A stretch of 64,000 nt of DNA from Lunularia cruciata (Eukaryota > Streptophyta > Marchantiopsida > Lunulariales > Lunulariaceae): the NCBI GenBank assembly GCA_948567375.1, contig OX419761.1, forward strand, positions 56,360,501 through 56,424,500, in the 5' to 3' direction. Shown piece after piece: positions 10,156-22,971 of the stretch (position 1 is its first letter; every line of letters begins with the position of its first letter). The notes below the pieces were generated by a model. The model did not search any database, was not told where the DNA came from, and was given only the letters and a program-made list of their open reading frames with translations. The position numbers and the translations under genes are program-made.

Positions 10156-13019
10156 AATTACATAGAATCCGCATTAATAACTTTCAAAGATATTAATTGT
10201 AAAAACATCTAGCCCTTAGTATCCAAGTGAAGCTCTCCAATGCAGCTTGGTAATGTAGTAATTGATGGCAAGGAGAAGTCATGGGCAACCTAGAAAATGT
10301 TATACGAACAAAAACAAAAAACATGTAGTTTAATCTTTAGAAATAAAAACCCTTCTTGTAGTGGAGAGAGACAAAGTCAAAGATCATAATTACCAACCAA
10401 GATCTCTTGGTGAGATTCTAAATATACTTAACTATACAAAAGATCATTGCTTTTGTGAGAAAAAAATGAGTATTATTATATCTTTACTATCATTTGATAT
10501 TTTTGTACCCTTGCTTATATAGATTCTTGGATATCTTTTTCATTGGTTCAACAATCCCTTTTGACAAGTAATTAGTCATATGGTCTTTTTAGTTCAACCA
10601 TAATAATTTGACAATATACCGCTTAGACAATAGTTGCAGGTAAACTCTCAATGCCATGTAAAGTAAAGCCTAAAATTTAAAAGCCTACAAAGGATTGGTC
10701 AACCATTATCTTCCTCATAAAGTATACCAATTTTTAAGAAGCAAGCACAAAGCAAAAAGGTAAGAGCAAATTTGTATGTCTTAGGTATTGCTAATTTAGT
10801 GGTGGAATAGGAAAAGAAAGAAAATGAAAAATATTGGAGGTTAGTTAGTCCCAATACTTGCATTCAAGAACTACCCAAGTTAGACATCTAAAAAAACCAT
10901 TGCTATGATGGTTACCTACACCATGGAAAAAATGTTAGAATGAAATGATAAGAGCAATGATGAGAGACAAACAAAAAGAAGTGCTAGTGAGACTTACCGT
11001 TGCAACACCTCAAATTGCAATTGAAACTCAATGTAGGGACAAACATGTTGATCAACTTATAAGAAAAACACAAGTAGCTATTCATGATAATAATACGATG
11101 CATACCTATAATATAGTGCCAATCTTGAAGGAACCAAGAGTAATATTTCAATGTTATGAAAGAAAAGCAATACAAGTGATTATCACAAGAAATTCCCTTG
11201 GTGTTTATCTCTTTGTGCTTGACTAAGTTGATACACATGTCTTCTAATCAAGCATATTAAAAGGTACAAAGATTTTTATTGAAAATTCAAGACAACAAGC
11301 TAATTGTGAAACCCTAAACCTCCACATAGATAATTGTTAATGAAGTTTGTAGTTACAAATATGTTTGGCTTAGAGAGAAAGGGGAGTGGCATCAATGCAT
11401 GTGAGACTTTGGAGCTAGAGAGACAACAATCCATGTTGATCATAATATCATTGCAAAAATAATACAAAGCATGAGCAAGCAAATGTGTAACTTGAATTGA
11501 AAACAACAATCCCAATGTGTTTTTTGCAAACCAATGCTTCTTAATAACATACTAGATGCAAAAGAAAGTACTAGGAATTCTTGCAACTACTTGGGACTTG
11601 GTAAATTCAATTTCTATATCTATAACATTGGGTCCACATCAATGTTTTAGAAATTTTTAAATATTGAACTAAAGAAATCAAATACAACACAAGGCAAAGT
11701 TCATTGATAATCACACTAGTTTCTTATTACCAAAGAGTTGCAATTTGGACAAACAAAAGGAAGTGATTATAGTATAACTTACTTAAATTGAGAGAATCTC
11801 AAAGATGTTTTCAACAACCAAAAAGCATTTATGTCATAATTTCTAAAAATTTCCACCTGGAACCTAATAAACATAACCAAATAATATATAAGAGAACATT
11901 TCATCTTATCTAAAAATTCACATATATGTCCACAACCTCACAAAAGTTGACTCAATCCTTGGTAAGAAAATGAACCAACTTATTTCAATTGGACCTTTTC
12001 TCATTATCTAGATACCTAAGAAGTTTAGATAGTATGAAATTATGCATTCAAATATTAGTTCAACTTATATGAAGATTAGGTATGAGATAAATAGAATGAA
12101 AAAGACCAAAATGGCAACTAAGATACCAAAACCCCATAGATCTAATCATATGTGAACATTACATACTAGATGAACAAAATGCAAAAGTTATCTATCAAGT
12201 TTGTTCAGAAAATAGTTGTATAGACAGAATTTGGATACTCAAAAGGAATTGATTATAGTATAACTTACTTGAATCTCAATAAAAATCTCAATGATTTATT
12301 CAACAACCCAAAAATCATTTATGTCATGACTTTTAAAATCTACCACCTAAAACCTAATGAACCAAACCAAATAATATATTAGAGAACATTTAATCTTATC
12401 TAAACATTCACATACATGTATGTGAATGTTTAGATCAAAAGTTGACTTGATCCTTGAAAAAGGAATGAACTAACTTCTTTCAATTGTACATTTCCTTGAG
12501 ACACTAAAAAAACATGAAATTTTTAGCAAAAATTAAGGAAGTGCAATACTAACATGTACTCCATGATCCTAACAACTAAAGGATCAACATCAAGAGATAC
12601 CATGACCTATAAAAGGTCATTTATAAGAAGTAAATTAGGTTTTAAAAATCTCCTTATACACCAAATCTGTATATATCTACTTGGTCCTTATACACTAAGG
12701 ATCTTGATCTTCAAAGAGCTAATTACATGGAAGACTACCACATACATGCAAAGAGCTTGTTAGAGAGATTGAGAGACTACCACATACACATAAATTCAAA
12801 GAGCTCATCACCTAAAAGACTGCCCATGCAAGAGGACAAGACTTGGCAGATAAACACCAACATTATCCATAGTCTATCCCTAAGTTTTGTTGATTGTCAT
12901 AACATATGGTAACCGGATAGGAAATTGGCAATGACATAAGATGAAGGGACAATCATTAATAAGAGTAGGTGATATAATAATATGAGGAATTAAGACTTGT
13001 GTGCCTATATTACTCCTTA
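10156..13019. other. AT-rich non-coding repeat DNA with a 485-bp-spaced duplication
   Basis: I find no gene. Two diverged direct copies start at about 11752 and 12236, both opening gattatagtataacttact (offset about 485 bp) and running to about 12060 and 12500. A 38-bp palindrome lies in the second copy. The stretch may include the 3' non-coding end of the Helitron to its right, but I could not identify a CTRR terminus with hairpin. Small open frames here look accidental. Confidence 0.5.
12398..12435. repeat. Perfect 38-bp palindrome
   Basis: The arms atctaaacattcacataca and its exact reverse complement are fused without a loop. The matching first copy of the duplication (around 11910-11935) lacks the mirrored half, so the palindrome formed after the duplication. 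Confidence 0.85.
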
Positions 13020-14480
13020 TAATTACTTATACTTCTATTTCACATTGTCCAAGTCTTGTAACAATTAATTGGGTACCATTGGAAAATCTAATTGATTGAT
13101 TAAGATTGCACAAAATAATGACTGGAATGTTAACCTTCCATAGGAGCTTGCAGTTTTCCATATTGTAGAATCCCAATGTATTCAAGAACTCAATAGGATA
13201 CAATGACTCATGTAGTATTCCACTTGCATCCATAGTCATCTCTTTGTGAACTAGTACTATAAAATCAACACTATAATAAGTTTGCAATTCTCCAAGTATA
13301 GATTTTAGGATGAAATTGTTGATAACATCAACATTCACATTCTTGGATGCAAGAATACTAAGGTGCTAAGGTATTTTGTGCTTCACACATGATGCTTATA
13401 ATCAAGATACACTACATTGATAAGGCATTTCAGATTATGTTCTTCACTTGGTAATTGCACTACTGGTGGAATAGCAATCCAATCTTGATCATTACCACCT
13501 TGATTGCAATCATAGGCAATTACCATTGCCAACATCAAGTATTCATTAGGCAAATTCTTTCTCTTGCTTAGATATAGACACATTTTATCTCATATTGAGC
13601 TACAAATAGAGAATGGTGATGTGCTGCCAAAGATAGGAGCACAAGAAGGATGCTTCTACAATGTCAACATGCATTTGTTTTAGAACCACAAGCAAGATCT
13701 ATCAAAAGTCTCCACCAAGCACAATTGTCTTGCCTCTAAATTTTTTACAAGGTTTGATTTATGCTTGAAGATCAAAAAATTTCATGAAATCTTCCAGAGT
13801 ATGATCACCAGCCTCAAATGCATGTTGATGCATCATTGGTGCTTTATCACAAATGATGAGGTTTTCCTCCCTCAATAGCTCATCCAATATCATTCTTTAA
13901 GTGACATTACATGTAGATTTCTCATTTAATATGATTGGAACCTTGAACCTTGAATGTATTATGCATCCTCTTGGAAGCAAAAGTGCCACTATTCTTGATA
14001 ATGCTATAGCAAGGAGAATCTTAATTTGCCCACATAATGAAGACATCAAAGTATTTCACATAAAAGTCTCTCTTGTACTTCCATTACTAGAGACAAAGAA
14101 TGCCTTTCCTTCTTTGTTGATGATGACATTAAAATTAATCATACAACATGTCTTCATTTCTACTTACTTTAGCTACAAGGAGTGCTTGGTCATGTACTAG
14201 CTCTTCTTGGATCAATTTTTTTGTATGTGAACAAAAGGTGTGTATGTTGAGACTTGCATTGGTGGAAACTCATAAAGGTTTTGTCCATTTTGATTCAAGA
14301 TACACTCAAGCTCAAATAGAGCTATATTGTTTTGGGTATCCTTTGAGAGTTCAAGTGATTGGTCTCTATATTTCCAACTACTCATTTCTTGGATGTCATC
14401 ATTGAGACTCTTCCAATGGTTATTCCGTAATTGCTCATGGTTTATCATTTCATAGAACATCAACATTGAGTCAAACATAT
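13020..14480 (-). pseudogene. Helitron helicase domain relic
   Basis: PIF1-type helicase of a Helitron, the enzyme that unwinds DNA for rolling-circle transposition. Reading on the - strand: a degenerate P-loop region near 14130, then ALLLPRGCIIHSRFK (about 13960-14005), a Walker B-like LIICDKAPMMH (about 13830-13865, normally DEAPM), then the region with TIVLGGDF (about 13725). The C-terminal part has EFLNTLGF (about 13170-13195) and the NGTQLIVTRLG motif (about 13045-13075). Several stops and shifts interrupt it, so it is a pseudogene. The N-terminal part continues at 15028-17760. Confidence 0.85.
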
Positions 14481-15027
14481 CTTGGAGCTAATTGCCAAGG
14501 GCCCAAAGACTTGCTTTCTGCAATGCATGATGCCACTCATAATCATCTTTGAGCAACCCAAGCACTACATGAGTATTCTTGAAGATATTGTGTTCAATGT
14601 CATTGATAGTGTATAGGTCAACAAAGAAGGTTGCACTTTGACATAGTTTAACATCATGCATAGATAGTGAGGTTTGCTAGAGGTTTGATGAGCAAAGTAG
14701 ATGAGCCCAATAGTAGAGCCTTCTTTGTGTAAGTCCTATCTCTTTTCCTTCTTTTTCCATACCCATCATTGCAAGAACTCACCATATGTGAGTTCATGTG
14801 CTATAGTATACTTACAATTTTCCTCAAACCTCTATGGAAAAGTTGTTTTTTTGCTGAATTTGAGGTTTTGACAATTATCTAAAGATCTAGATCCTCATTG
14901 AATAATATCATTTGCTACTATTCTAGGTGGCATTGCAAAATTCTACTATAGTATAGCAATTTTGCATGTCAAAATTGAAGATACATCATGATGCTTCACA
15001 TGTTGACCCATAGTGAAAGTCAAGATA

Positions 15028-17760
15028 CTACTCTATTTCATCAATTGCTTGTGGGTGTGGAAAAAAAAGGAAAAGAGATAGTGCATTATCATTTGTGCTA
15101 GTGTAATCTATAACTCTATTGTATCCCTTGTAGACATACTTGAAAAGTTGTTTTACTTGAATATTATTATACACCTCTACATTAAATATATGAATTGTAC
15201 TTGGTGGAAGATAGAGATTGTGTGATATGACCCATTGGTTGCCTAAAACTACATCCTTCTCCAAAACTATTGCTCTTGTACTTCTTTGCCAATAGATGGA
15301 ATACCCATTCACATTGGTGGATATCTCTAACTGAAACTTCCAAGGATAGTGCTTTTGACATTTTCTATCTACTATACATGGTCTAGTAGGGAAGTTGATA
15401 ACACAAGGACCATGTTGATAACACAAGGACTTTATCACAATTTGATAAGCAAGTATACTCTTATCTTTATTAGGAATCTCAACATTGATGAGCTTGTCAA
15501 TGTCTTCCATAGTGCATTGGTTAACAATCCTTGGCAAAGAAGATGAGCATGTGAGAATGTGAGAGCCCCCACTTCTAATAAATGCTTACAAGTGTATGTC
15601 CCAAAATATATTTTCTATGAATGTCATTGTGAAGTTCTTTCATCTTCATGCAAAACACATGTGATACCAAATTAGGATAATCTTGAGGTTATTGATTGGG
15701 TAGCAATGCTTTCTTGATCTTTGGCCATTGAGGATTGCAAGTAAAAGTCACAAAACCATTAGGATAGCCAGCTCATCAAGAAATGGCCATGGCATCTTGG
15801 TAGGTTTGCACCATGTGGCAAGGACCTCCAATAAAAGACAAGTGCAAAAGCATGCACTATCCAACAATAGTTGCATTTGTGTAATGTTCCAAGGACAAGA
15901 GAACTCCCAAGAGAAACACATGAGAAGAAACACAAAGCTACAACACTTAATACTCTAATGCCCCAAAGGGGCACCTTGTCTTTATTATATAACAAAGAGG
16001 ATCCCTTCAAAGGAAGCTCCACCCTTGGATTAGATGCATGGATTTGTGACATGTCAACAAGCTCCACCCTTAGATTAGTTGCATGGATGGGTGATATGCC
16101 AGTCCTTGTCCTATATGGTTGATCAAACAAGTTTGATAAGAGAGAATCTTCCTATAAGAAGCTCAAAATAGCATGGGTTAGATACTATCAGAAAGCTCTT
16201 GACAAGGTGAACAGGTAGGGAAGGGGGGGAGAATGCAAGTCTTTGTTTTCAAAGGCATGAATTTTTTTATTGACAAGGCCTATTTTGTCTATTTAGGCCT
16301 CCAAAATTGGCTATAAAGCTTTCAAGGTGTTTTTAGCTCTTGCTCTATTAATGAAAGTAATATTTTAGTGACAACTCTATATGATCTACTTAGTCCATCA
16401 TATATAACATCTTTCTAGATGTTACCAAGCCAACTTCCACATCTAGATAATATGTCTAGCTAATGGTATTATAAATTTCCACCTCTAGATAATATGTCTA
16501 ACCAATGATATTAGAATTTGTATCACTAATTGCAATGGCATCATGGAGACCTTGATATAGATCTGCTTGTAGCTTCCTTTGATTCAATTGGAGATATTGT
16601 AGGTGAGTTTGTTTAATAGTAGCATATGCATCAACAATGTACTATTGTCTCAAATGTCCTCCATGCAACAAGGAAATCCCATTTCATCTCAATGGTGAAG
16701 ACAATAACAATAGTACTTGGCCATCATAACATGCTTGCTTTTGTTTTGTGATGAAATTTCAGCCTTATTTTTAGCTTTGACTTTGCCGTCCATCCTTTCA
16801 TGTTCCTCATTAGTAGCACTAAGAACATTGTTTTGAATCCTAGCCTATGGAGTATTAATATGCCATCCATCTTCACCATGTGGAAATAAGAGTGGATATT
16901 GGAGTGCCATATAGGCTACATGGACCTCTTAGATACACTTTAGACATTCATCAAAATGTTCCAAAACAATACCATGATGGTCAACATGTTGAGAGCCATC
17001 TCCAACCATTAGTGCTACAACTTCATGGGCTACAAGTATATTGTACCACTAAGTGTATAGATAGTAAATAAAAAGACAATTTTGGTACCAAGGCATTGCC
17101 AATATCATTTAGCAAGAGCTTATATTACACTATTCAAAATCCATGCACATATGGGTTACCATTATCCAACATGGTTTGCAATTGCTCTAAGGTCAATAAA
17201 TGCAAGGAATACATTATTGCCTATTGGTGTTGATGTTCATGTGTAGTGTCATATATATACAATTGTGCAAAATATGGATGGTATCCTTCAATTGGCAAAA
17301 TCACACTAATCTTATGGTATATTGTACCATGAATACAAAAGGAGTATGGGCCACTACCACATGTAACTATCTCATCAATGTTTGCACCCAAGGATAAATG
17401 CAAAGTTAAAGTTATACATGTGGATTTGGTCATAGAATTTTGTGGCAAGTGGATCAATGGTGGAAAGAAGAGATTCCAATTCACAGGGCATTGCATGAAA
17501 GATTGGTGTGCAATTTTTTCACTCTCACAACATAGCAAGAATAGAGGATTGCATAGAGATGACCTCAAGGTTCAGTCCAACTTGCACATATATTGCTCTG
17601 CAATGTCGGCACATTCTATTCATTTCACCATAGTCCCATTGTCCAAAAGCATGTATGTGAATGTCAATAAATATCAAGAAGGCAATTACAATATCTAATT
17701 TTTTCAAAACTGTGAGTTGATTCAGATGTTGGACTTGCCATTGTTGAATCAAAGTTTGAT
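15028..17760 (-). pseudogene. Helitron Rep/N-terminal region relic, split by a solo LTR
   Basis: The - strand frame begins near 17752 with a cysteine motif (EMNRMCRHCRAIY, about 17645-17690) typical of Helitron-like N-termini. It continues with GSGPYSFCIHG and FAQLYIYD (about 17240-17360). After the inserted LTR (15880-16515) comes a replication-initiator-like part: GLSHSHMLIFF (about 15555-15590), then HGPCVINFP, GYSIYWQRS, GNQWVISHN and LFKYVYKGYNRV between 15120 and 15415. Family order and spacing match known Helitron proteins. Stops between these blocks show it is dead. The segment 16520-17220 is too diverged to assign, but lies in the right place. Confidence 0.85.
15880..16515 (-). mobile_element. 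Solo LTR, 636 bp, diverged member of the TGTAATACC family
   Basis: The reverse complement matches the LTRs at 9021 and 34541, with several internal losses. The left edge is TGTAATG and the right edge gatattaga, flanked by ATTTG on both sides (15875-15879 and 16516-16520). A small internal duplication of the right end (about 16430-16515) is present. It lies inside the Helitron Rep region and so is younger than the Helitron. Confidence 0.8.
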
Positions 17761-18469
17761 GTCCATCAAAGTGTGATTTGGATTCTAAAACTGAAAGAGA
17801 AAACTATAAGAGCTTTGAAAAATTAAGAGCAATATCTATAGAGTGAACATATGACAAATTTTGGAGTGAGTATAAATAGGAAACTCTTGCAAAGAAGGAA
17901 AGGAAGATATGAATACTTCTATCTCAGGCTATATGTGGTGTAGTAGGGATGAAGTGCCATTTACATTCATTTTCAAGGAAAATTTATTAGCCTTGGTACT
18001 TTGAAAATTGTGATCTTTGACTAAATGCTATCTTCACTTTTGCATTCTAAAGCTATATGGTACCATATTGTCATGCTACTTGGTTTATATGATATATTTT
18101 TTGCAAGTGAAAATATCATCCATCCATCATAAGATGGTTGGAAGAAGAGATCAATGTATGTGGTATGATCTTTGATAAAGATTTGAACTGAAAACTTTAT
18201 CCATCCATCATAAAATGGCTAGAAGAAGAGTATACTATATGCAGTCAAACCAAATTGAGAACTATTTTAGTTTGGTCTTGTTGTAAAAGGAATCAATTTG
18301 AGATGATGAAATAAGTTTTGGTTCAATTTAGACATCAAGTAGTTGGATTGATTTTTGTAAATGTTTGGTTGTATATGGTCTATGTTTTCAAAGTTTACAA
18401 TTTTTAGATTAGCATTAATGTTTTTCAAAATAGATTTAGTGAAGGTGAGTTTAAAGGTTCAAGTTTGAT

Positions 18470-19010
18470 GAGTAAGGTTTTAAGCTTAGTAGTTCAGTTT
18501 GAACCTGCAATGAATAGAGACTTTTACTTTTACAAATTTTACTCTAAATTTCTCTAAATACTACATACACAAATAATTGTAAGAATGCCTTTGCATTAGA
18601 GCAACATAGATTTTCAATAAATTTGGTGGTATAAAATGAATCCAATGTAGACTCTCAAGGGTTAGAAATAATAGTACTTATGCTATTTGCAAGCACAACA
18701 TAGGTTGTGCAACATGCCAATAACATTTTAAGCATAGTGGTTTAGTTTGAACCTAAATGTAGCCTACACATAACATAAATTCAATCTTAATACTATGTAC
18801 ACAAATAAAATATGCTCAATAGATTTGGTGGCATGAAATGAAGCCAATGCCATCTCTCAAGAGCTAGAAACACCAATACCTATGTTATTTTCAAGCACAA
18901 GAAAAGTTGTGCAATATGCAAAATAAGGTTGTAAGTTTAACAGTTCAATTTGAACCTAAATCGAGCTCAGACATAACAAAAGTCACTCTATTTATTATGT
19001 ACAAAAATAA
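18470..19010. repeat. Degenerate tandem repeat, unit about 200-240 bp
   Basis: The motif agttcagtttgaacct recurs in diverged form near 18490, 18740 and 18945. Longer similar blocks lie between (for example the tttggtgg..aatga..ccaatg stretch near 18620 and 18825). About two and a half copies are present. No coding sense is seen. Flanking 17761-18469 holds nothing I can name. Confidence 0.6.
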
Positions 19011-20313
19011 ATCTTTCCAAAAAAGGTACTAAGGGAGAATATTATGTTTGAAAAAAAAACATATCAATAAAAAATTGGTAACATCACATGAAATGCATAC
19101 AAAGTAAACTCAAAAAACTTGAAAAATCATAAGTAGTTAACTTCCCGGTGTCACGGAATTTATTTCCAGCTACTTGAAGATTGGTATCTTTGCTAAATAG
19201 ACCTGAGTCTATTTGGGTATAATTGTTAGTCCAATCCAATGGATCCTCAAAACCTTAACTTATTCCAAACACAATGACATAAATACACAAGAATAATCCT
19301 AGTTCAACAAATTCATTGAACTGAAAATATTTACTCAAATAATAAATATAGTTCTTTAAGTAATTATATGGAGCACAGTATCAATATTCTTACTCCTTAT
19401 CAATCTTAAAAATCAATCATCTCTTCTTGTCAATCCAAAAAAGTCTATCTAAATCTACTTCTTGAAACCTTCTGCCTTGCCTTGACTTGATTAGTCACAT
19501 TTATCAATCACAAATTCTTCTATCAAGTCCTCAATCTGCCATCCACTCTCTCTATCTCTAATCTCCTATCACTCTCATGACCCTCTATCTTCATCTATAA
19601 ACCAAATTTTGAGAATGCATGACCACCATAATCAGAATTCCATCATTCTTATAAATCATGATCTTCATCAATCAATTCCATCAATAATCCTCCTTGAATA
19701 GATGCAACGCCCAAATATATACCTCATGAGCCACATCACACCAAAAGAAAAGAACCACCCACACAACCCAATAGGCAAGCCTTTGCCACTCTTGAAATAA
19801 AGAACCTCCAATCCAACACACATGGATGGACTGCACCACTTAAAAAACAAAGAACCTCAAATCCCCCACAAATAGGCATGTAGATGCCAAGTGAATGTAG
19901 GGAAAATATCAAAATACAAGAATATTAGGTATGGGAAAATCAAAGTCTAGGAATTAGAGAAAAGCGAATGTTTGTAACTTCTCATACTTTTGTTTACCAC
20001 AATCTTGATGTCATAAAAAGCTCTTGAGAAAGCACTTCTAATGAGAGAAAGCATACCCCATTTGGTCCAGTATCCACAAAGAAATCAGCACCAACATGAA
20101 CTACCTATTCCCATCCATCACCATGGGAAAATTAATGTATAGGAATTCAAATGTATGGGAAAATAAAATTATGAAAGAATCCAAGTATTGGAAATCCAAG
20201 AGTATGGGAAATTTGGGAATTCAAATGATTGGAACTTCTTTTATAGATCTTTGTTGACCACAATCTTGGTGCTTACAGAAAGTGCTTCCGACAAGGTGAA
20301 GCATGCTTATTTG
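19011..20313. other. AT-rich intergenic DNA with a weak direct duplication
   Basis: No gene is recognised. Two related stretches (about 19925-20080 and 20150-20313) share 'gaccacaatctt'-like and 'agaaagc' blocks, suggesting an old duplication. The sequence abuts the LTR of the outer gypsy element at 20314. Confidence 0.4.
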
Positions 20314-20660
20314 TGTAAAGACCGAGGAGAGAATTAGGAGAATGGAAGATCACAATGGGACACTTGAGTGTGGGAAACTCCAAATGCCTAGCATGAGCTT
20401 TGGCTTTGGTATTTATAGGGAGAATACAAGGCTCTTGAGAAGCTTCCTTGAACCACTTTCTTGGAGTGCAAGCCAAGTTACCCAAGAAGCTTCTCAAGAA
20501 ACTTCCTTCTAGAAGCTACCTACTTGGGGTGCAAGCTAAACTAGTCGTAAAGCTTCCCAAGAAGCTTCCTAGATACTTCTAGAATATTCTAATCTAATTT
20601 GGCCTATTTTTTACTTCATTAACCCTGACTAACTTCATCACTAAACTCCACATTGTTACA
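20314..20660 (-). repeat. 3' LTR of the outer gypsy element (347 bp)
   Basis: On the + strand it starts TGTAAAGACC and ends ATTGTTACA. It is highly similar to 36126-36539 but shorter by about 67 bp. The difference lies in an internal repeat of gaagcttc-rich units: two here, three in the partner. The adjoining + strand tattcctccaccgc (20661-20674) is the purine-rich tract on the - strand. Confidence 0.9.
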
Positions 20661-20939
20661 TATTCCTCCACCGCTAGTTGGTGATGTCCTTGTCGCCATT
20701 GAAGCTTCAAACTCATGGAGGCTATTTGTGCATTTTGGAGATGAGAGAGAGGTTCCCAAGTGGCATCATGAAGAGGATGCACTTTCCAAAGGACCTTGTA
20801 CTCTATATGTTGCTAGCGGCCTTGTTGAATATGGCAATGCATAAGGATACAATCAACTTTTTATTCCTTGTGATCATTGATAGGGATGGGGAGGAAGAAG
20901 AGGTTGGACATAAGAGGAATTAGAAGATGGATTAGGGAC

Positions 20940-21992
20940 AAATAGTTTCAACCTAGAAATATGAAAGACAGGGTGGATGTACATATCACAAAATAAGGCA
21001 AGTCAATAAGCAACAAGAGAAATGATTTGTGTGACATCAAAGGATCTTATCCAATTAGGAGTAAGTTTACGCACTTGGGTATCCAATGGGAGGAGTAGGT
21101 TATTAGACAAGAGCATGACTTTATCACCAACTTGAAAGGTGAGATCATGATGATGGTGGTCTGCAAATTATTTTTGACTCTTTTGGGCAACAAGGAGGTG
21201 AGATTTGGCTTGTTGGAGGGATTAAGATATAGTGGTCAAGAAGGTTGAAGTATGAGGGACATGAGATAGAGAAGGAGCAAGAAGGGAATCTAGAACAAGT
21301 GGATCTTGGCCAGAATTGATGAAGAAAGGAGAGAATCCAGTGCTTGCATGTTTGGAATTATTATTTGCAAACTCCGTAGCTGCAAGACATTCATCCCAAT
21401 TGGTATGGTGAACATTGACAAAGACAGAAAGCATATCCTCCAAGGTGCAATTTGCACATTCAGTTTGTCCATCAATTTGAGGATGATAGGCCATGGACAA
21501 AACAAGCTTGGTGTTGAGTATTTGGAAAAGTGCTTGCCAAAATTTTTTTGGTGAATCAAGGATCACAATCGGAGATGAGTACACACAACATCCCATGATG
21601 CTTAAAGAAATTGTCAAAGTAGATGTGTGCTACTATTGGAGCATCCATGATATCAAAGGTTGATGCCAAATGGATTTGCTTACTAAGCAATCCACAAACA
21701 CTATGCTCATCATGTGACCTTGCTTTGTCTTAGGCAAGGATGTGATGAGATCCAAGCTCAAGTATTCTATCAAGCAGATGGAATAGGAAGTGGTTGAAGG
21801 AATCCACTTGGTTTCTGGTTGCTGGCCTTGTTGCATTGGCAGCTCTCATCCGATCGGACAAACTCTCAAACATTTTGTGTCATGTTGGGCCACCACCATT
21901 GGTGTTGGAGGGTACTCAAGGTCTTGTCTATATCCATGTGACCAGTGATTGGTAAGTCATGGGCTTCTTGGAGGCACACAAGTCAGAAATCA
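20940..21992 (-). pseudogene. Integrase relic of the outer gypsy element
   Basis: Reading on the - strand from the insertion site: a zinc-binding HDLPITGH stretch (about 21950), WWWPNMTQNV (about 21880), the core DLITSLPKTKQGH (about 21720-21760) and YHPQIDGQTECANCTLEDML (about 21435-21490). FSPFFINSGQDP follows (about 21300-21340). Integrase joins cDNA to host DNA. A normally conserved ER pair is EC here and stops interrupt the frame. Just upstream the coding sequence is cut by the nested element. It resumes at 31920, where the frame fits once one copy of the 5-bp duplication is discounted. Confidence 0.85.
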
Positions 21993-21996
21993 CCCT

Positions 21997-22660
21997 TGTC
22001 GTGCGTATATACATCACTACACAACATACATCACTGTCAGCATCATACACTATAAAAGCACAACTCACACATAAGTCATACATAGACTCTAAAGTGCCAC
22101 AATAATCAGATTGCTTAACACTCTCAACTCAACGCAACTCAGATCAGTACTTGATCTATCACTCTATAAACTGCCAACAATTGGGCACTGATTACAGTCA
22201 AGCCACACCCACTCAAGCATAGAGAATCCAAGTGACGCTCGCCGGCCTCTGTCCGCCATAGCCAGGAACTCGAAGGCTCAACATCAGAGAAGTGAGCTCT
22301 CTGGAGCTCACTTTGAAACTATACCCCCTGGACTCGAGCTAGCCCTGAAACCCTAACGGTCCCACTGATGGCACACTCGACGGTGCGAACGGTGCAAAGT
22401 GACGGTGGGCCCCACCGTGAAGTCAGTACCCCGAACATGAAATCTAACCGTCGGAAAGTAGTCCCTGAGAAATTGCTAGAATAACTCTAACTACCATCAC
22501 TGGAACTCCAGTGTCCGAGCATCTAGATGCGGAACTACAAATGGCATGACAGTTGTCGTGCGTATATACATCGCTACACAACATACATCGTTGTCAACAT
22601 CATACACTATAAAAGCACAACTAACACATAAGTCATACATAGACTCTAAAGTGCCACAAT
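21997..22660 (-). repeat. 3' repeat block A-B-A' of the younger element
   Basis: On the + strand: A' 21997-22103 (107 bp, starts tgtcgtgcg, ends gccacaat), B 22104-22551 (448 bp, ends ggcatgaca), the dinucleotide gt, then A 22554-22660 (107 bp). A and A' differ at about five positions by eye. The A/B junction reads as facing inverted ends (tgtcatgc / gcacgaca with two bases between), like a joined LTR-LTR boundary. Confidence 0.92.
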
Positions 22661-22669
22661 CGCCCCCCT
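22661..22669 (-). promoter_or_regulatory. Candidate polypurine tract
   Basis: On the - strand AGGGGGGCG lies directly upstream of repeat A. That is where plus-strand DNA priming would be expected if a full LTR were A followed by B. Confidence 0.55.
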
Positions 22670-22827
22670 AGCTGGCGGTTAGGTCCCTCTAACTCCAGAT
22701 AGCCATCTACTCTAAGTATATGGTATACACTCTAATGGGCAAAGATCAAGAGGCCGGGTGCTATGGAGCCCCATCGTTAGTCGCCTGTCTGCAATCTATA
22801 CCATATAAAGAATGAACTAGCTATAGG

Positions 22828-22971
22828 TCAAGTACATCTAGGACATAACCACTGTCCCTGAGGAACCACCGTGAGGGGAGGAGTCATACATGCCATATGC
22901 CATCCTCTCGAACAACTATCACACACTAACATAGTAGCAGCTCCACCAGAAGAGCCACATAACATACACCT
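22828..22971 (-). pseudogene. PHD finger at the C-terminus of the integrase
   Basis: The last 47 residues hold a C4-H-C3 array: CMLC, then CDSC after eleven residues, then GWHMAC, then WLCPRC, followed directly by the stop. Spacing fits a PHD finger, a zinc module that usually binds the histone H3 tail. The conserved Trp before the last Cys pair is present. It follows the usual integrase C-terminal region in the same frame. Chromoviral gypsy elements carry a chromodomain at this position, so a histone reader here may serve the same targeting role (inference). The finger itself is undamaged; the polyprotein upstream is broken. Confidence 0.85.

Noticed and set aside
10945-11238. Overlapping open frames of 93 and 84 codons
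   Set aside because: They lie on opposite strands of AT-rich repeat DNA, show no motif and fit chance expectation.
21997-22660. Simple local tandem duplication of part of an LTR
   Set aside because: The old copy has the same order at another site, and the 5' repeat lacks A in both, which a local duplication does not explain. It remains the main alternative until more copies are seen.
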